Shown here one piece after another: positions 44,639-52,885 of a stretch of DNA of 64,000 bases; positions within the stretch are counted from its first letter, which is position 1; the number at the start of each line of letters is the position of its first letter. The stretch covers positions 2,170,001 through 2,234,000 of the forward strand of contig NZ_OCNH01000001.1 of NCBI RefSeq assembly GCF_900230225.1. The letters are read 5' to 3'. The stretch comes from Spirosoma fluviale (lineage in GTDB: Bacteria > Bacteroidota > Bacteroidia > Cytophagales > Spirosomataceae). The translations under genes were made by a program, and so were the position numbers. The notes under the pieces were generated by a model, which made no database searches, was not told the DNA's origin, and was given only the letters and a program-made list of their open reading frames with translations.

Positions 44639-45223
44639 CTAACCTGAATAAGGTGCATAATCGGCCCATTCATCAATATCCGTTAGCTGCTCAAGTCGTT
44701 TAAACGTCAATCCGTTTTGACGAATTGCAGCTTCGGTACGTTGACAAAGTTCGGGCTGGCTCCAGGGCATATCCTGAAAAAGAAATGGGTGGTATTGAGT
44801 CATACCCAATAAATAATACCCGCCATCGGTTGCAGGCCCAATAACAACGTCGGTCGTATTCAGCCGATCAAATGCCTGTTTCAAATGCACAGGCGTGATG
44901 TCGAGGCAGTCACTGCCAATAATAACCACTTTTTCAGCCCCGGCACTGAATTGCTCCCGAAAAGCATGGCTCATCCGTTCGCCCAGATCCTCACCGGTTT
45001 GCTGGTATTTCTGGTAACCCGTCCAGCCATCATCCGGATTAATAAAGTCGCCGTAATAGACCCCGCACCGAACTTCAAATGAGCGCACTACATCCTGGGT
45101 GTAGCGTAACAGATGCCGATAAACGGCAACTGCTTTATCATTCCCGACCGTGCGGGCGATTCGGGTTTTGACCTGTCCCGGAACAGGGTTTTTAACAAAA
45201 ACGATGAGATGATCACCAGCCAT
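44639..45223 (-). CDS. TIGR04282-type glycosyltransferase (DUF2064)
   Basis: A 194-aa cytoplasmic nucleotide-sugar-transferase-like protein of the family annotated as arsenosugar biosynthesis glycosyltransferase (TIGR04282). Motifs are LIVFVKNPVPGQVKTRIARTVG, VVIIGSDCLDITPVHLKQAFD, VVIGPATDGGYYLLGM and DIDEWADY at the end. The true role in Bacteroidota is uncertain. It lies 85 bases after the HMG-CoA reductase gene on the same strand, while its usual partner (TIGR04283) is at 46957 on the opposite strand. Confidence 0.88.
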   Translation of the reverse strand: MAGDHLIVFVKNPVPGQVKTRIARTVGNDKAVAVYRHLLRYTQDVVRSFEVRCGVYYGDFINPDDGWTGYQKYQQTGEDLGERMSHAFREQFSAGAEKVVIIGSDCLDITPVHLKQAFDRLNTTDVVIGPATDGGYYLLGMTQYHPFLFQDMPWSQPELCQRTEAAIRQNGLTFKRLEQLTDIDEWADYAPYSG

Positions 45224-45308
45224 AAAGCAAGAATAGCCTAAAGAATAGTACGTACAGCAAAGATTTTATTGACCAGACAATCGACTCCGCCAAGTCTAAT
45301 GACCCCGG

Positions 45309-46889
45309 TTACTGACTTGATGGAGTCGACTGCCGGGCTGATTCATGGCTGGATACCCAGTCGAGGGATGAAATGGCTGCGGCCAGGGAAAGTTCACCAG
45401 CGGCCACCACACCGGCCACAATCTCTGCAAACTTATAGACCTTGCCCGAACCCGAACAGCCCAGTATACTCAGGCATTCCTGCTGTGTCGGCAAACTCGT
45501 GCCACCACCCACCGTACCCACTATGAGTGAGGGCAATGTTATAGACCCGTAAAAATCGCCGTTCGGCAGAATTTCGGACGTCGCGATAGCGGCCGAAGAT
45601 TCGGCCAGACAGGCAACGTCCTGACCCGTAGCGATAAATAAAGCCGCCAGACCATTGACGGAGTGTAGTCCGTTGTTGTTGGTACCGGACATAAATGCGC
45701 CAAGCGTACCCAAACGGGCATGGCGGTCAAGTTGTTCGGGTTCGACCTGAAGTTCGCGCACCAGGAGGTCTTTGGGGATGGTCACTTCGGCCGTCACCCG
45801 TTTACCCCGCGTCTGAAGCGTGTTGATGAACGACGGTTTTTTGTCGGTTGCCAGATTAGCTTCGAGGTAAAAATGCGCCACGTCTTTTACCTCCTGTAAT
45901 AGATAGGTACAGGCGGCCAGGGTCGCCTTGGTAACCATGTTCTGACCCGCAGCGTCGCCGGTTGTAAAGCCAAATCGAAGAAACAGCGTGCGTCCGGTCT
46001 GGTAAGGGGTAATATACTGTAACCTGGCGAACCGGGAAGTGGCCTCGGCTTCGGCCCGTAGGTGGGGTTCATGAGCAGCCACCCAGCGGGCCAGATCGCG
46101 GGCCGCACGCGCATCATGCATCACGAAAACGGGTGCTCGCTGCATACCTTCGTCAATGACCGTACAGGTAACGCCCCCGCACTGATTCAGCAGTTTCATT
46201 CCCCGATTGTAGGAAGCCACCAGCGTTCCTTCGGTGGTAGCCAGCGGAATCAGAAAATCACCGCTGGCATGTTCGCCATTGATCCGTAACGGTCCGGCCA
46301 GGCCAATCGGTACCTGCGCTACGCCAACAAATTGTTCGCAGTTTCCCCGGATCACCGCCGGATCAAACGAGTAATTCGTCAGATGTTGCGGACGAGTTTG
46401 GGTATATTGCCCAAGAAATTCCTGACGCTGACGAACCGCATCGGGCGATGTATCGTCGCTTGTACTTCGGGGAATGACAACGCGCTGGGCATTGATAGAC
46501 GGCTCGTCTGCGCGTTCATGCTGTAATTCATCCTCAACTGTCAGCGTAATTTTGCCGAACGGCTGGGTCTGAAGCGTTAGCTCGATCAAATGCTTCCCGG
46601 CCGATAATGGCTCGGCCGAAGCATAAACGGTTACGCTTCGTCGCAGTGGAAATGCGAGTGGATGAGAGACCGAAATACCGTCGACGGGTAGTGCGGCCTG
46701 ACCGTCCAACTCCAGTTGAAAAGCTTCGGCCGGGTAGGCCTGACCGTCGATCCGGATAAGCGATAGTCCGGTGAAGGTCGCATCGGCCAGTCGGTTTTTA
46801 AGCGAGAACGCAAACCCACTGGCTGTATTATGCAGACTGTTGCGGGTGTAGAGTTGTTTGAGCAGTACCTGAGGAATGAGTCGAAACAT
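45309..46889 (-). CDS. Hydroxymethylglutaryl-CoA reductase
   Basis: A 526-aa protein. Residues ~1-120 are an extra N-terminal domain without clear family. The catalytic part begins near VAQVPIGLAGPLRINGEHASG. All key residues can be placed: Glu in LATTEGTLVAS, Lys in ATDKKPSF, Asp in GQDVACLAES and His in DWVSSHESA near the C-terminus. It reduces HMG-CoA to mevalonate with NAD(P)H. No other mevalonate gene is in the window. It is divergent from the TIGR04283 gene. Confidence 0.9.
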   Translation of the reverse strand: MFRLIPQVLLKQLYTRNSLHNTASGFAFSLKNRLADATFTGLSLIRIDGQAYPAEAFQLELDGQAALPVDGISVSHPLAFPLRRSVTVYASAEPLSAGKHLIELTLQTQPFGKITLTVEDELQHERADEPSINAQRVVIPRSTSDDTSPDAVRQRQEFLGQYTQTRPQHLTNYSFDPAVIRGNCEQFVGVAQVPIGLAGPLRINGEHASGDFLIPLATTEGTLVASYNRGMKLLNQCGGVTCTVIDEGMQRAPVFVMHDARAARDLARWVAAHEPHLRAEAEATSRFARLQYITPYQTGRTLFLRFGFTTGDAAGQNMVTKATLAACTYLLQEVKDVAHFYLEANLATDKKPSFINTLQTRGKRVTAEVTIPKDLLVRELQVEPEQLDRHARLGTLGAFMSGTNNNGLHSVNGLAALFIATGQDVACLAESSAAIATSEILPNGDFYGSITLPSLIVGTVGGGTSLPTQQECLSILGCSGSGKVYKFAEIVAGVVAAGELSLAAAISSLDWVSSHESARQSTPSSQ

Positions 46890-46956
46890 ATGAACAAGTA
46901 ACGTTATCTGCCTGGTAAACCGTCAGCGTCCCAAAACAGTTATCCGATAAACAACC

Positions 46957-47721
46957 GTGGCCCGTATTTCCATCATTATCCCGACCGTCAACGAAGAGCG
47001 AGCCCTCCCCCGCTTCTTCCGGCAACTTCGTCAACTTTACCCAGCCCCCGACGAAATCATCGTGGTGGACGGAGGTAGCAATGACCTGACGGTTTCACTC
47101 ATTGAAAACGAAATGGCTACGGCTACGCGGAATGGCCTGCCCGTATTTCGACTGATCCGGAGTCCAATCGCCCGTCGGTCATATCAGATGAATGCGGGCG
47201 TAGCAGCCGCAACGGGCGACTATTTGTGCTTTTTACACGCCGATACCGCCCTGCCCGACGATGCCCTGATGGTGATTGAGCAGACGCTGGCAAACCCCAA
47301 ACTAGCGGCCGGGGGCTTCATTTCGCTCATGCGCGGCCCCTTACGAACCTGCTGGTTTACCTCATTTCATAATTTCATAAAAACGTATTACGCCCCTCTG
47401 TTTTTCCGTCCTTACCTGTTTTTCGCCAGGGGAGCGCGACTTCTCTTTGGCGATCAGGCGATCTTTTGCCGACGCGAGCAGTTTTTGGCCTGCGGTGGTT
47501 ATGCCAATGAACTGCCGATTATGGAAGAGGCCGATATGCTGTTGCGACTTGTGCAGTACGGGCGCATCCGGCAGGTGAACCGCGTGGTGGAATCGTCCGA
47601 CCGGCGGGTGGCCAAATGGGGATTCTGGCGCGCTAATGCCTTATTTCTGTATGTGGGCATTTTGTGGGGCGTGGGCTATTCTGCCGAGAAGCTGAAGCAG
47701 TTGTATGAAGACATTCGATAG
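46957..47721 (+). CDS. TIGR04283-type family 2 glycosyltransferase
   Basis: A 254-aa GT2-like protein. The start is a GTG at 46957 (reads MARISIIIPTVNEERALPRF). It has IIVVDGGSNDLTVSLIE, the DAD-like acceptor HADTALPDDAL and RGARLLFGDQAIFCRREQFLACGGY, matching the TIGR04283 family often paired with TIGR04282 in arsenosugar annotations. One C-terminal membrane-proximal hydrophobic helix (ANALFLYVGILWGVGYS) may dock it at the inner membrane. Its end converges with the PQQ dehydrogenase gene after 16 bases. Confidence 0.88.
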   Translation: MARISIIIPTVNEERALPRFFRQLRQLYPAPDEIIVVDGGSNDLTVSLIENEMATATRNGLPVFRLIRSPIARRSYQMNAGVAAATGDYLCFLHADTALPDDALMVIEQTLANPKLAAGGFISLMRGPLRTCWFTSFHNFIKTYYAPLFFRPYLFFARGARLLFGDQAIFCRREQFLACGGYANELPIMEEADMLLRLVQYGRIRQVNRVVESSDRRVAKWGFWRANALFLYVGILWGVGYSAEKLKQLYEDIR

Positions 47722-47737
47722 GGTCGCTGCTGTCAAA

Positions 47738-49843
47738 TTACGGCAACGCAAACGCCACGTACCGATCTCCCGACTTGGTTTTGAGTTTGCCACCTCCGCA
47801 GGCAATCACCACATACTGCTTGCCATTGACGGCGTAGGTACTCGGCGAAGCATAACCGGCAGCGGGCAGTTTGGCGCGCCAGAGTTCACGGCCCGTTTTT
47901 CGGTCAAAAGCCCGAATCAGCTCATCGCGGGAAGAGGCAATGAACAACAACCCACCCGCCGTAACGGCCGGTGCGCCATAATTGTCTGTGCCCGTTGGAG
48001 GCAGACCCTTCGCCACCAGTTCGGGGTACTCGCCCAGCGGGACTTGCCAACGGTGCTCGCCCGTATTCAGATCGATCGCCGTCAGGGTGCCCCAGGGTGG
48101 ACGGCTTACGGGATACCCCGCCCGGTCGTACCAGCGGGCAAATCCAGTGTGGTGATAGGGTGCCGTGTTCAGGCCCGCGTTGCTGGCGACGGACGTTGTT
48201 TTACCGAACAGAAAATCCACGATGGCCTTCCGCTCAGATTCCTTCAGGTTCGTGAAGGCAGGCATCATGCCCTGGCCTTTGGCCAGCACCTGAGCCACGG
48301 ATGTCGGGTTGCGTTTTTGTGAAATGCTGCTCAGAGCTGGATAGGTACCGTCGTGACTGCCTTCGCGGTTTTGGCCGTGGCAGGAGGCACAGTGGGTTTG
48401 GTAAAGTTGGCTACCCGTGCGGTCAACGGTCTTGGCTGACAATGACCCATCGGGGGTCGGAACCAACCCCATCGTGACCGGAATTTGCTTGGCGGGAACG
48501 TACATGATACCCTCTTCGTCCACCGCGGCCCCGCCCCACTGCGCCCCGCCATCGGTGCCGGGGAAAAACACGGTACGGTTGGGGCTCAGCGGAAGGGGAA
48601 TGAACTCCTTCCCCGATTGCCAGCGCCGGAGTTGGGCCAGCACCGTGTCGCGGTCGGTGACAAAGTCGTTAATATCGCTTTCCGAAAACGATTGCCTCGT
48701 AAACGGTGCGGGTTTGAGGGGAATTGGCTGGGTGGGCCAGGCTTTTTCGCCCGGAACCGTGGAAGCGGGCATGGGTCGTTCCTCAATCGGAAACAGCGGC
48801 TTCCCCGTCACCCGGTCAAAGACAAACAGGAAGCCTTGTTTGGATAACACCGAAACGGCATCCACCTTTTTGCCGTCATGCACGACGGTGAATAAATTGG
48901 GGGGAGCCGGAATATCGCGGTCCCAGATGTCATGATGGATCGTCTGAAAGTGCCAGCGTCGTTTTCCGGTGGCCGCGTCGAGGGCTATCAGGCTATTGCC
49001 GAACAGGTTCTTGCCGGGTCGGGAACTGCCGTATAAATCGAAGGCTGCCGTTCCGGTGGGTACATACACGATGCCGCGCTGCCGGTCGATGGCCATCCCC
49101 ATCCAGTTGTTGGCTCCGCCGAAGTTACGATAGCCGTCTTTGGGCCAGGTGTCGGCTCCGTACTCGCCGGGGTGAGGAATGGTGTGGAACGTCCAGACAA
49201 TCCGCCCCGTGCGAAGGTCGTAGGCGCGTACGTCGCCGGGCAGAGCCGGTGCGATCTCCGACACCCGGTGGCCCATGATGAGCAGATTTTTATACACTAC
49301 CCCCGGCGTATTGCTCACCACGTATTCGTCGGCTCCGGGACGGGCGAGGCCTTCTTTTAAATTAATTTTTCCTCCTTTCCCAAAGCTGGTCACCGGCTTT
49401 CCCGTTCGGGCATCGAGAGCGTAGAGCAGCGAGCCGTAGGCGAAGAAAATCCTGGGCTGTCGCCCATCGGTCCAGTAGGTAACACCCCGGCTATTCATGG
49501 CGAAGGTATCGTCGGTGAAGGCCGTTTTCCAAAGCTCCTTACCCGTGGTGGCGTCGAGAGCAAAGGCTTGAGAGCCCGCCGAAACACCGTACAGCACACC
49601 ATCGATGATAAGCGGATTGCATTGGATCTGGGTGTTATTTTTAACCGTGTCGACCCCGCCCGAAGCATATTGCCAGGCGACCTGTAAGCGGGCTACGTTA
49701 CCGGGATTTAGCTGCGTGAGCGGAGAAAAATGGTTGCGATCCGGCCCGCCATTGTATTCTGGCCAGTCGGTAGTGGTGGGTTTTTCGGTCAGGCTGAGCA
49801 GGCCCAGGGTCAGCAGGATGGCGGGGTAAGTAAGACGTTTCAT
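47738..49843 (-). CDS. PQQ-dependent dehydrogenase with cytochrome c domain
   Basis: About 701 aa from the ATG at 49843 (signal region MKRLTYPAILLTLGLLSL). Eight-bladed PQQ propeller repeats are visible: ALDATTGKELWKT, ALDARTGKPVTSFG, ALDAATGKRRWHFQ, AIDLNTGEHRWQVPLGEYPEL and AFDRKTGRELWRAKLPA. A cytochrome c module with CASCHGQNREGS is inserted around residues 465-540. Such quinohemoproteins oxidise sugars or alcohols in the periplasm and pass electrons to the respiratory chain. Substrate is unassigned. Confidence 0.9.
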   Translation of the reverse strand: MKRLTYPAILLTLGLLSLTEKPTTTDWPEYNGGPDRNHFSPLTQLNPGNVARLQVAWQYASGGVDTVKNNTQIQCNPLIIDGVLYGVSAGSQAFALDATTGKELWKTAFTDDTFAMNSRGVTYWTDGRQPRIFFAYGSLLYALDARTGKPVTSFGKGGKINLKEGLARPGADEYVVSNTPGVVYKNLLIMGHRVSEIAPALPGDVRAYDLRTGRIVWTFHTIPHPGEYGADTWPKDGYRNFGGANNWMGMAIDRQRGIVYVPTGTAAFDLYGSSRPGKNLFGNSLIALDAATGKRRWHFQTIHHDIWDRDIPAPPNLFTVVHDGKKVDAVSVLSKQGFLFVFDRVTGKPLFPIEERPMPASTVPGEKAWPTQPIPLKPAPFTRQSFSESDINDFVTDRDTVLAQLRRWQSGKEFIPLPLSPNRTVFFPGTDGGAQWGGAAVDEEGIMYVPAKQIPVTMGLVPTPDGSLSAKTVDRTGSQLYQTHCASCHGQNREGSHDGTYPALSSISQKRNPTSVAQVLAKGQGMMPAFTNLKESERKAIVDFLFGKTTSVASNAGLNTAPYHHTGFARWYDRAGYPVSRPPWGTLTAIDLNTGEHRWQVPLGEYPELVAKGLPPTGTDNYGAPAVTAGGLLFIASSRDELIRAFDRKTGRELWRAKLPAAGYASPSTYAVNGKQYVVIACGGGKLKTKSGDRYVAFALP

Positions 49844-50057
49844 GAGGTGGCTTGGCGGCAAGGGCCGGTAAATATAGCGCTAAGATAATCATGTGCCCCA
49901 CTCCCAATGACAACGTAATCAAAGGCCTGATTAAGACCGAAAAAGTTCTCATTGATGGTAGTCAGAAAGGGGTGGTATCCGCCGGATTGACGTACAAAAA
50001 CCGCAGCTGCAATCCGTCGAATACGCCCTTTTTTACTGGTCAGTTACTCACGGACCC

Positions 50058-50651
50058 CTATTTGATGGCAGCTATAGCAGCCGCATAATCAGGCTCTTGG
50101 CCTATTTCCGGCACTTGCTGTTCATAGACGATTTTCCCTTCGGGATTCACGACGATTACTGCACGACTTAACAGACCTTTCATGGGTCCGTCGGCAATTT
50201 GCACGCCGTAAGAATTGCCGAAATCAGTTCTGAAATCAGAAAGCATCACTACGTTTTTAATTCCTTCTGCACCACAAAAAGCTTTTTGTGCAAAAGGCAG
50301 GTCTTTGGAAATGCAGAGCACGGTTGTGTTTTTCAGTCCAGCCGCATCCTCATTAAACTTCCGTACCGATTTAGAACAAACACCTGTGTTCACGCTCGGA
50401 AAAATATTCATGATCACATATTTGCCCTTGTAATCGGCTAACGTCTTGTCGGTAAGATCAACACCGGTCAATGTGAAATTTTTAACTGGTGTTCCCACTG
50501 CTGGTAGTGTACCCACGGTATGTATTGTTTTACCGCCCAGCGTAACGGCCGTACCTGTCGTTTGTCCTAGCGAAATACCTGTGATGAATAGTCCGGCAAG
50601 GCCCAGAAAAAAGATTTTATAGGCATTTATAGATTTTTTGATACTGGTCAT
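50058..50651 (-). CDS. tpx: Exported thiol peroxidase (Tpx)
   Basis: A 197-aa atypical 2-Cys peroxiredoxin. Cys92 in SVNTGVCSKSVRKF is the peroxidatic site and Cys126 in AFCGAEGIKNVV the resolving one; the end EPDYAAAIAAIK is typical. Unlike the usual ~165-aa cytoplasmic Tpx, it has an N-terminal hydrophobic export sequence (YKIFFLGLAGLFITGISLGQ), so it probably works in the periplasm. No partner reductase is nearby. Confidence 0.9.
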   Translation of the reverse strand: MTSIKKSINAYKIFFLGLAGLFITGISLGQTTGTAVTLGGKTIHTVGTLPAVGTPVKNFTLTGVDLTDKTLADYKGKYVIMNIFPSVNTGVCSKSVRKFNEDAAGLKNTTVLCISKDLPFAQKAFCGAEGIKNVVMLSDFRTDFGNSYGVQIADGPMKGLLSRAVIVVNPEGKIVYEQQVPEIGQEPDYAAAIAAIK

Positions 50652-50853
50652 TGCTGTATTACATTAATGGTGATTCCACAAATGTGCAAAGAAAACAGTA
50701 ATGAACGTCAATGATGCCAATCGATAAACGTCCTAAACGACCGATTGGATCGTAATACCTCGTAACCCGTACTTTGTACGTAGGCTGGATCGTAAGGCGT
50801 TTGATGACTAAGTACCGTTTACCCGACACACTCGACGGCTGCCCATCAATAAT

Positions 50854-51819
50854 CTACTCAAACGATTGATCAAATCGGTTGTTTAGCTTCAAGAGCGATG
50901 CTAATCGGGTTATGTACAGTTTGGAAAGAAAGCCCAGCGAAAGGCCTTCGTACGAATAGGCTTTTTTAAGCTTGATACTATCGAGCACAAACCGAAAGAT
51001 CCACATCCGCTGAATCTTTTTACTGTATAAATTAAAGTCCTGCTTCGCCTTACTCTTATACTCTAACCCATCCAACTGATAAGCTTCTTTCGCATGAGCC
51101 AGTAACATACGTTTGATATAGTCAATTGATAACCGCCTGCCATCGATGTAGTGGACAAAAACCAGGCGTTCATCATACCATATCTTATACCCATTCAGGA
51201 GAATAAAATAGCACAATTCAATATCGCCACCGGAGGATAAGCTGGCTCCTTTCCGGTCAGAACTGATAAAAGCATAATCGCTCAGGCTGTTTAATGCCTC
51301 CCTTCTGATAAAGCAGCCAGCTCCGTACACCCAGCCCCGACACCTGGACAGATCGCCGGATGTTGGAGCCTGCTTGCCTACCGCATAATACATGGCATAC
51401 TGATCAAACCAGTCTGGTTTAGGGCCTCCGAATTCAGCAACTCCCAACCCCCCTAATCCACCGATTGATTTGTCATTTTCAAGAATAGAAAAGCCGGTCC
51501 TTAAATAGTCAGGGAGAAGCCAGTTATCATCATCACAAAAGAGAAGATAATCATACTTGGCTTCATTTATTCCCTTCTGGCGGGCATAGCTCAATCCGGG
51601 TTGACTTTCGTGGACTACTTTAAACGTTAAGGGCGACGAACTATACTTTGCCCACTCAGTCTGAGCCACCTCTACGGTATTATCCGTGGAGACATTATTG
51701 ACCAGAATGATCTCACAATGAAGCGAATCGGGAATTGTCTGAGTAGCTAAATGCCGAATTGTTTGCGGTAATTGGGACGAAGAGTTATAACAACAGATAA
51801 TAACACTAATGCCATTCAT
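50854..51819 (-). CDS. Family 2 glycosyltransferase
   Basis: About 321 aa from the ATG at 51819 (MNGISVIICCYNSSSQLPQT); the frame is open to 51858 but the family starts here. GT2 motifs are IILVNNVSTDNTVEVA, the metal-binding LLFCDDDNWLLPDYL and GAGCFIRREALN, with GGDIELCYFILLNGYKIWYDERL near the middle. The gene is AT-richer than its neighbours and stands alone, features often seen in acquired surface-polysaccharide genes. Donor and acceptor sugars are unknown. Confidence 0.88.
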   Translation of the reverse strand: MNGISVIICCYNSSSQLPQTIRHLATQTIPDSLHCEIILVNNVSTDNTVEVAQTEWAKYSSSPLTFKVVHESQPGLSYARQKGINEAKYDYLLFCDDDNWLLPDYLRTGFSILENDKSIGGLGGLGVAEFGGPKPDWFDQYAMYYAVGKQAPTSGDLSRCRGWVYGAGCFIRREALNSLSDYAFISSDRKGASLSSGGDIELCYFILLNGYKIWYDERLVFVHYIDGRRLSIDYIKRMLLAHAKEAYQLDGLEYKSKAKQDFNLYSKKIQRMWIFRFVLDSIKLKKAYSYEGLSLGFLSKLYITRLASLLKLNNRFDQSFE

Positions 51820-52416
51820 AGAGGATAAAGTTTTTAGAGGTTGTTTGCAGCTGTACAAAAAGGTTAAATAATGCCCCTTGGCAGGCCGTTAACAGGTACT
51901 TAAATCCGTCAGCTAGTTAAGCGTCTTTCGGGGCTTTCCGTAAAGAACTGCCTGCGAAGAGTTGCCAGACATAAGATGCTGGCATTTGTGGATAGTAAGG
52001 TGTATGTACTACGTCGACGGGTCGGGTAGTTTCCGTATCTAGGGTGGTGCGGTTTGTCTCTACGCGGCCAGATATGGTGTTGGCTGAGCGAGGCAACATT
52101 AGTTAGCCTTCCCTGCAGGCAGAGCCTACTAAGGGTTGAATAAGGCAGATCACCGGCTAACGGGCTCTGTAGTGTGGATCAGAGCAGACCTACTACCCGA
52201 CAAAGAAAGGGTGTATACCGCTAGATTTAGCGCCAATGAAGTCAAATAAACGAGAAAATGAGGGTGTGGTCCTAAATGTTTATTATTATTCTATTATTCC
52301 ACTTAATTATTACATAAAGTTTGCAATGGGTAATATACGCGATTGAAAGGTGATGGCAGAAGCAACTACTTGCCGTAGACAGATTAAAGTCCTATCCTAA
52401 GTGCCAGATCCCTGCC
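51820..52416. other. Intergenic region without a clear gene
   Basis: A 60-codon minus-strand frame (51917-52099) reads as ordinary protein but matches nothing I know. AT-rich DNA follows around 52270-52330. No terminator or RNA gene could be supported. Confidence 0.35.
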
Positions 52417-52674
52417 ATGACCACCCAGATTTTACCAGGAATGATTCCCTGAACCATCAAAAGAACCACTTTACCGATTACCTCAGACCTCACATGGCTT
52501 GTCGGCAATTCCCCTTACCAGAGGCAAGCGACAAACCCGGTAGTCATAACTACCAACCTACCCAGGAAACCTCGGGACATTTATCAGGCTGCGGACAACT
52601 TTATTCACCAGGTAGTAACCGAAAATGAGCAAAAAGACCAGCTTGTTGAACTAAGTTATTTTTTGAATGAATAA
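52417..52674 (+). pseudogene. Possible small gene interrupted by a TGA
   Basis: From ATG 52417 the frame reads MTTQILPGMIP, then TGA (52450-52452), then 73 further sense codons including SDLTWLVGNSPYQRQ and DIYQAADNFIHQVVTENEQK to a TAA at 52672. The part after the TGA has the composition of a real helical protein. It could be a nonsense-mutated gene of about 85 codons, or a chance frame. No family was recognised. Confidence 0.3.
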
Positions 52675-52885
52675 TTAGACATATACTATTCAATACATGA
52701 ATAATGCAAATCTTTTGTATAAGTGACCTCAATTGCTACTATGGAGAAGGGATTGCCGGGTAGAAATAAACCATTCCAATGTCTTTACTAAATGCACTAA
52801 ACCCACAGCTTACTTTCTTTATTGAGAATAAGTGCCTATAGTTACAAACCGCCCCGCCTTGGCAATAAGAAACCGAAGCAACAGG

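Noticed and set aside
44388..44640. Further relic of a xanthine dehydrogenase operon (FAD subunit end)
   Set aside because: A short minus-strand peptide end before the molybdenum-subunit start is suggestive, but no FAD-subunit motif could be read.
49852..50088. 78-codon plus-strand frame between the PQQ dehydrogenase and tpx
   Set aside because: Its end overlaps the antisense of tpx and the sequence matches no family I know; likely chance.
51917..52099. 60-codon minus-strand frame in the gap before GH97
   Set aside because: Reads as ordinary protein but is short, isolated and unmatched; could not be supported.
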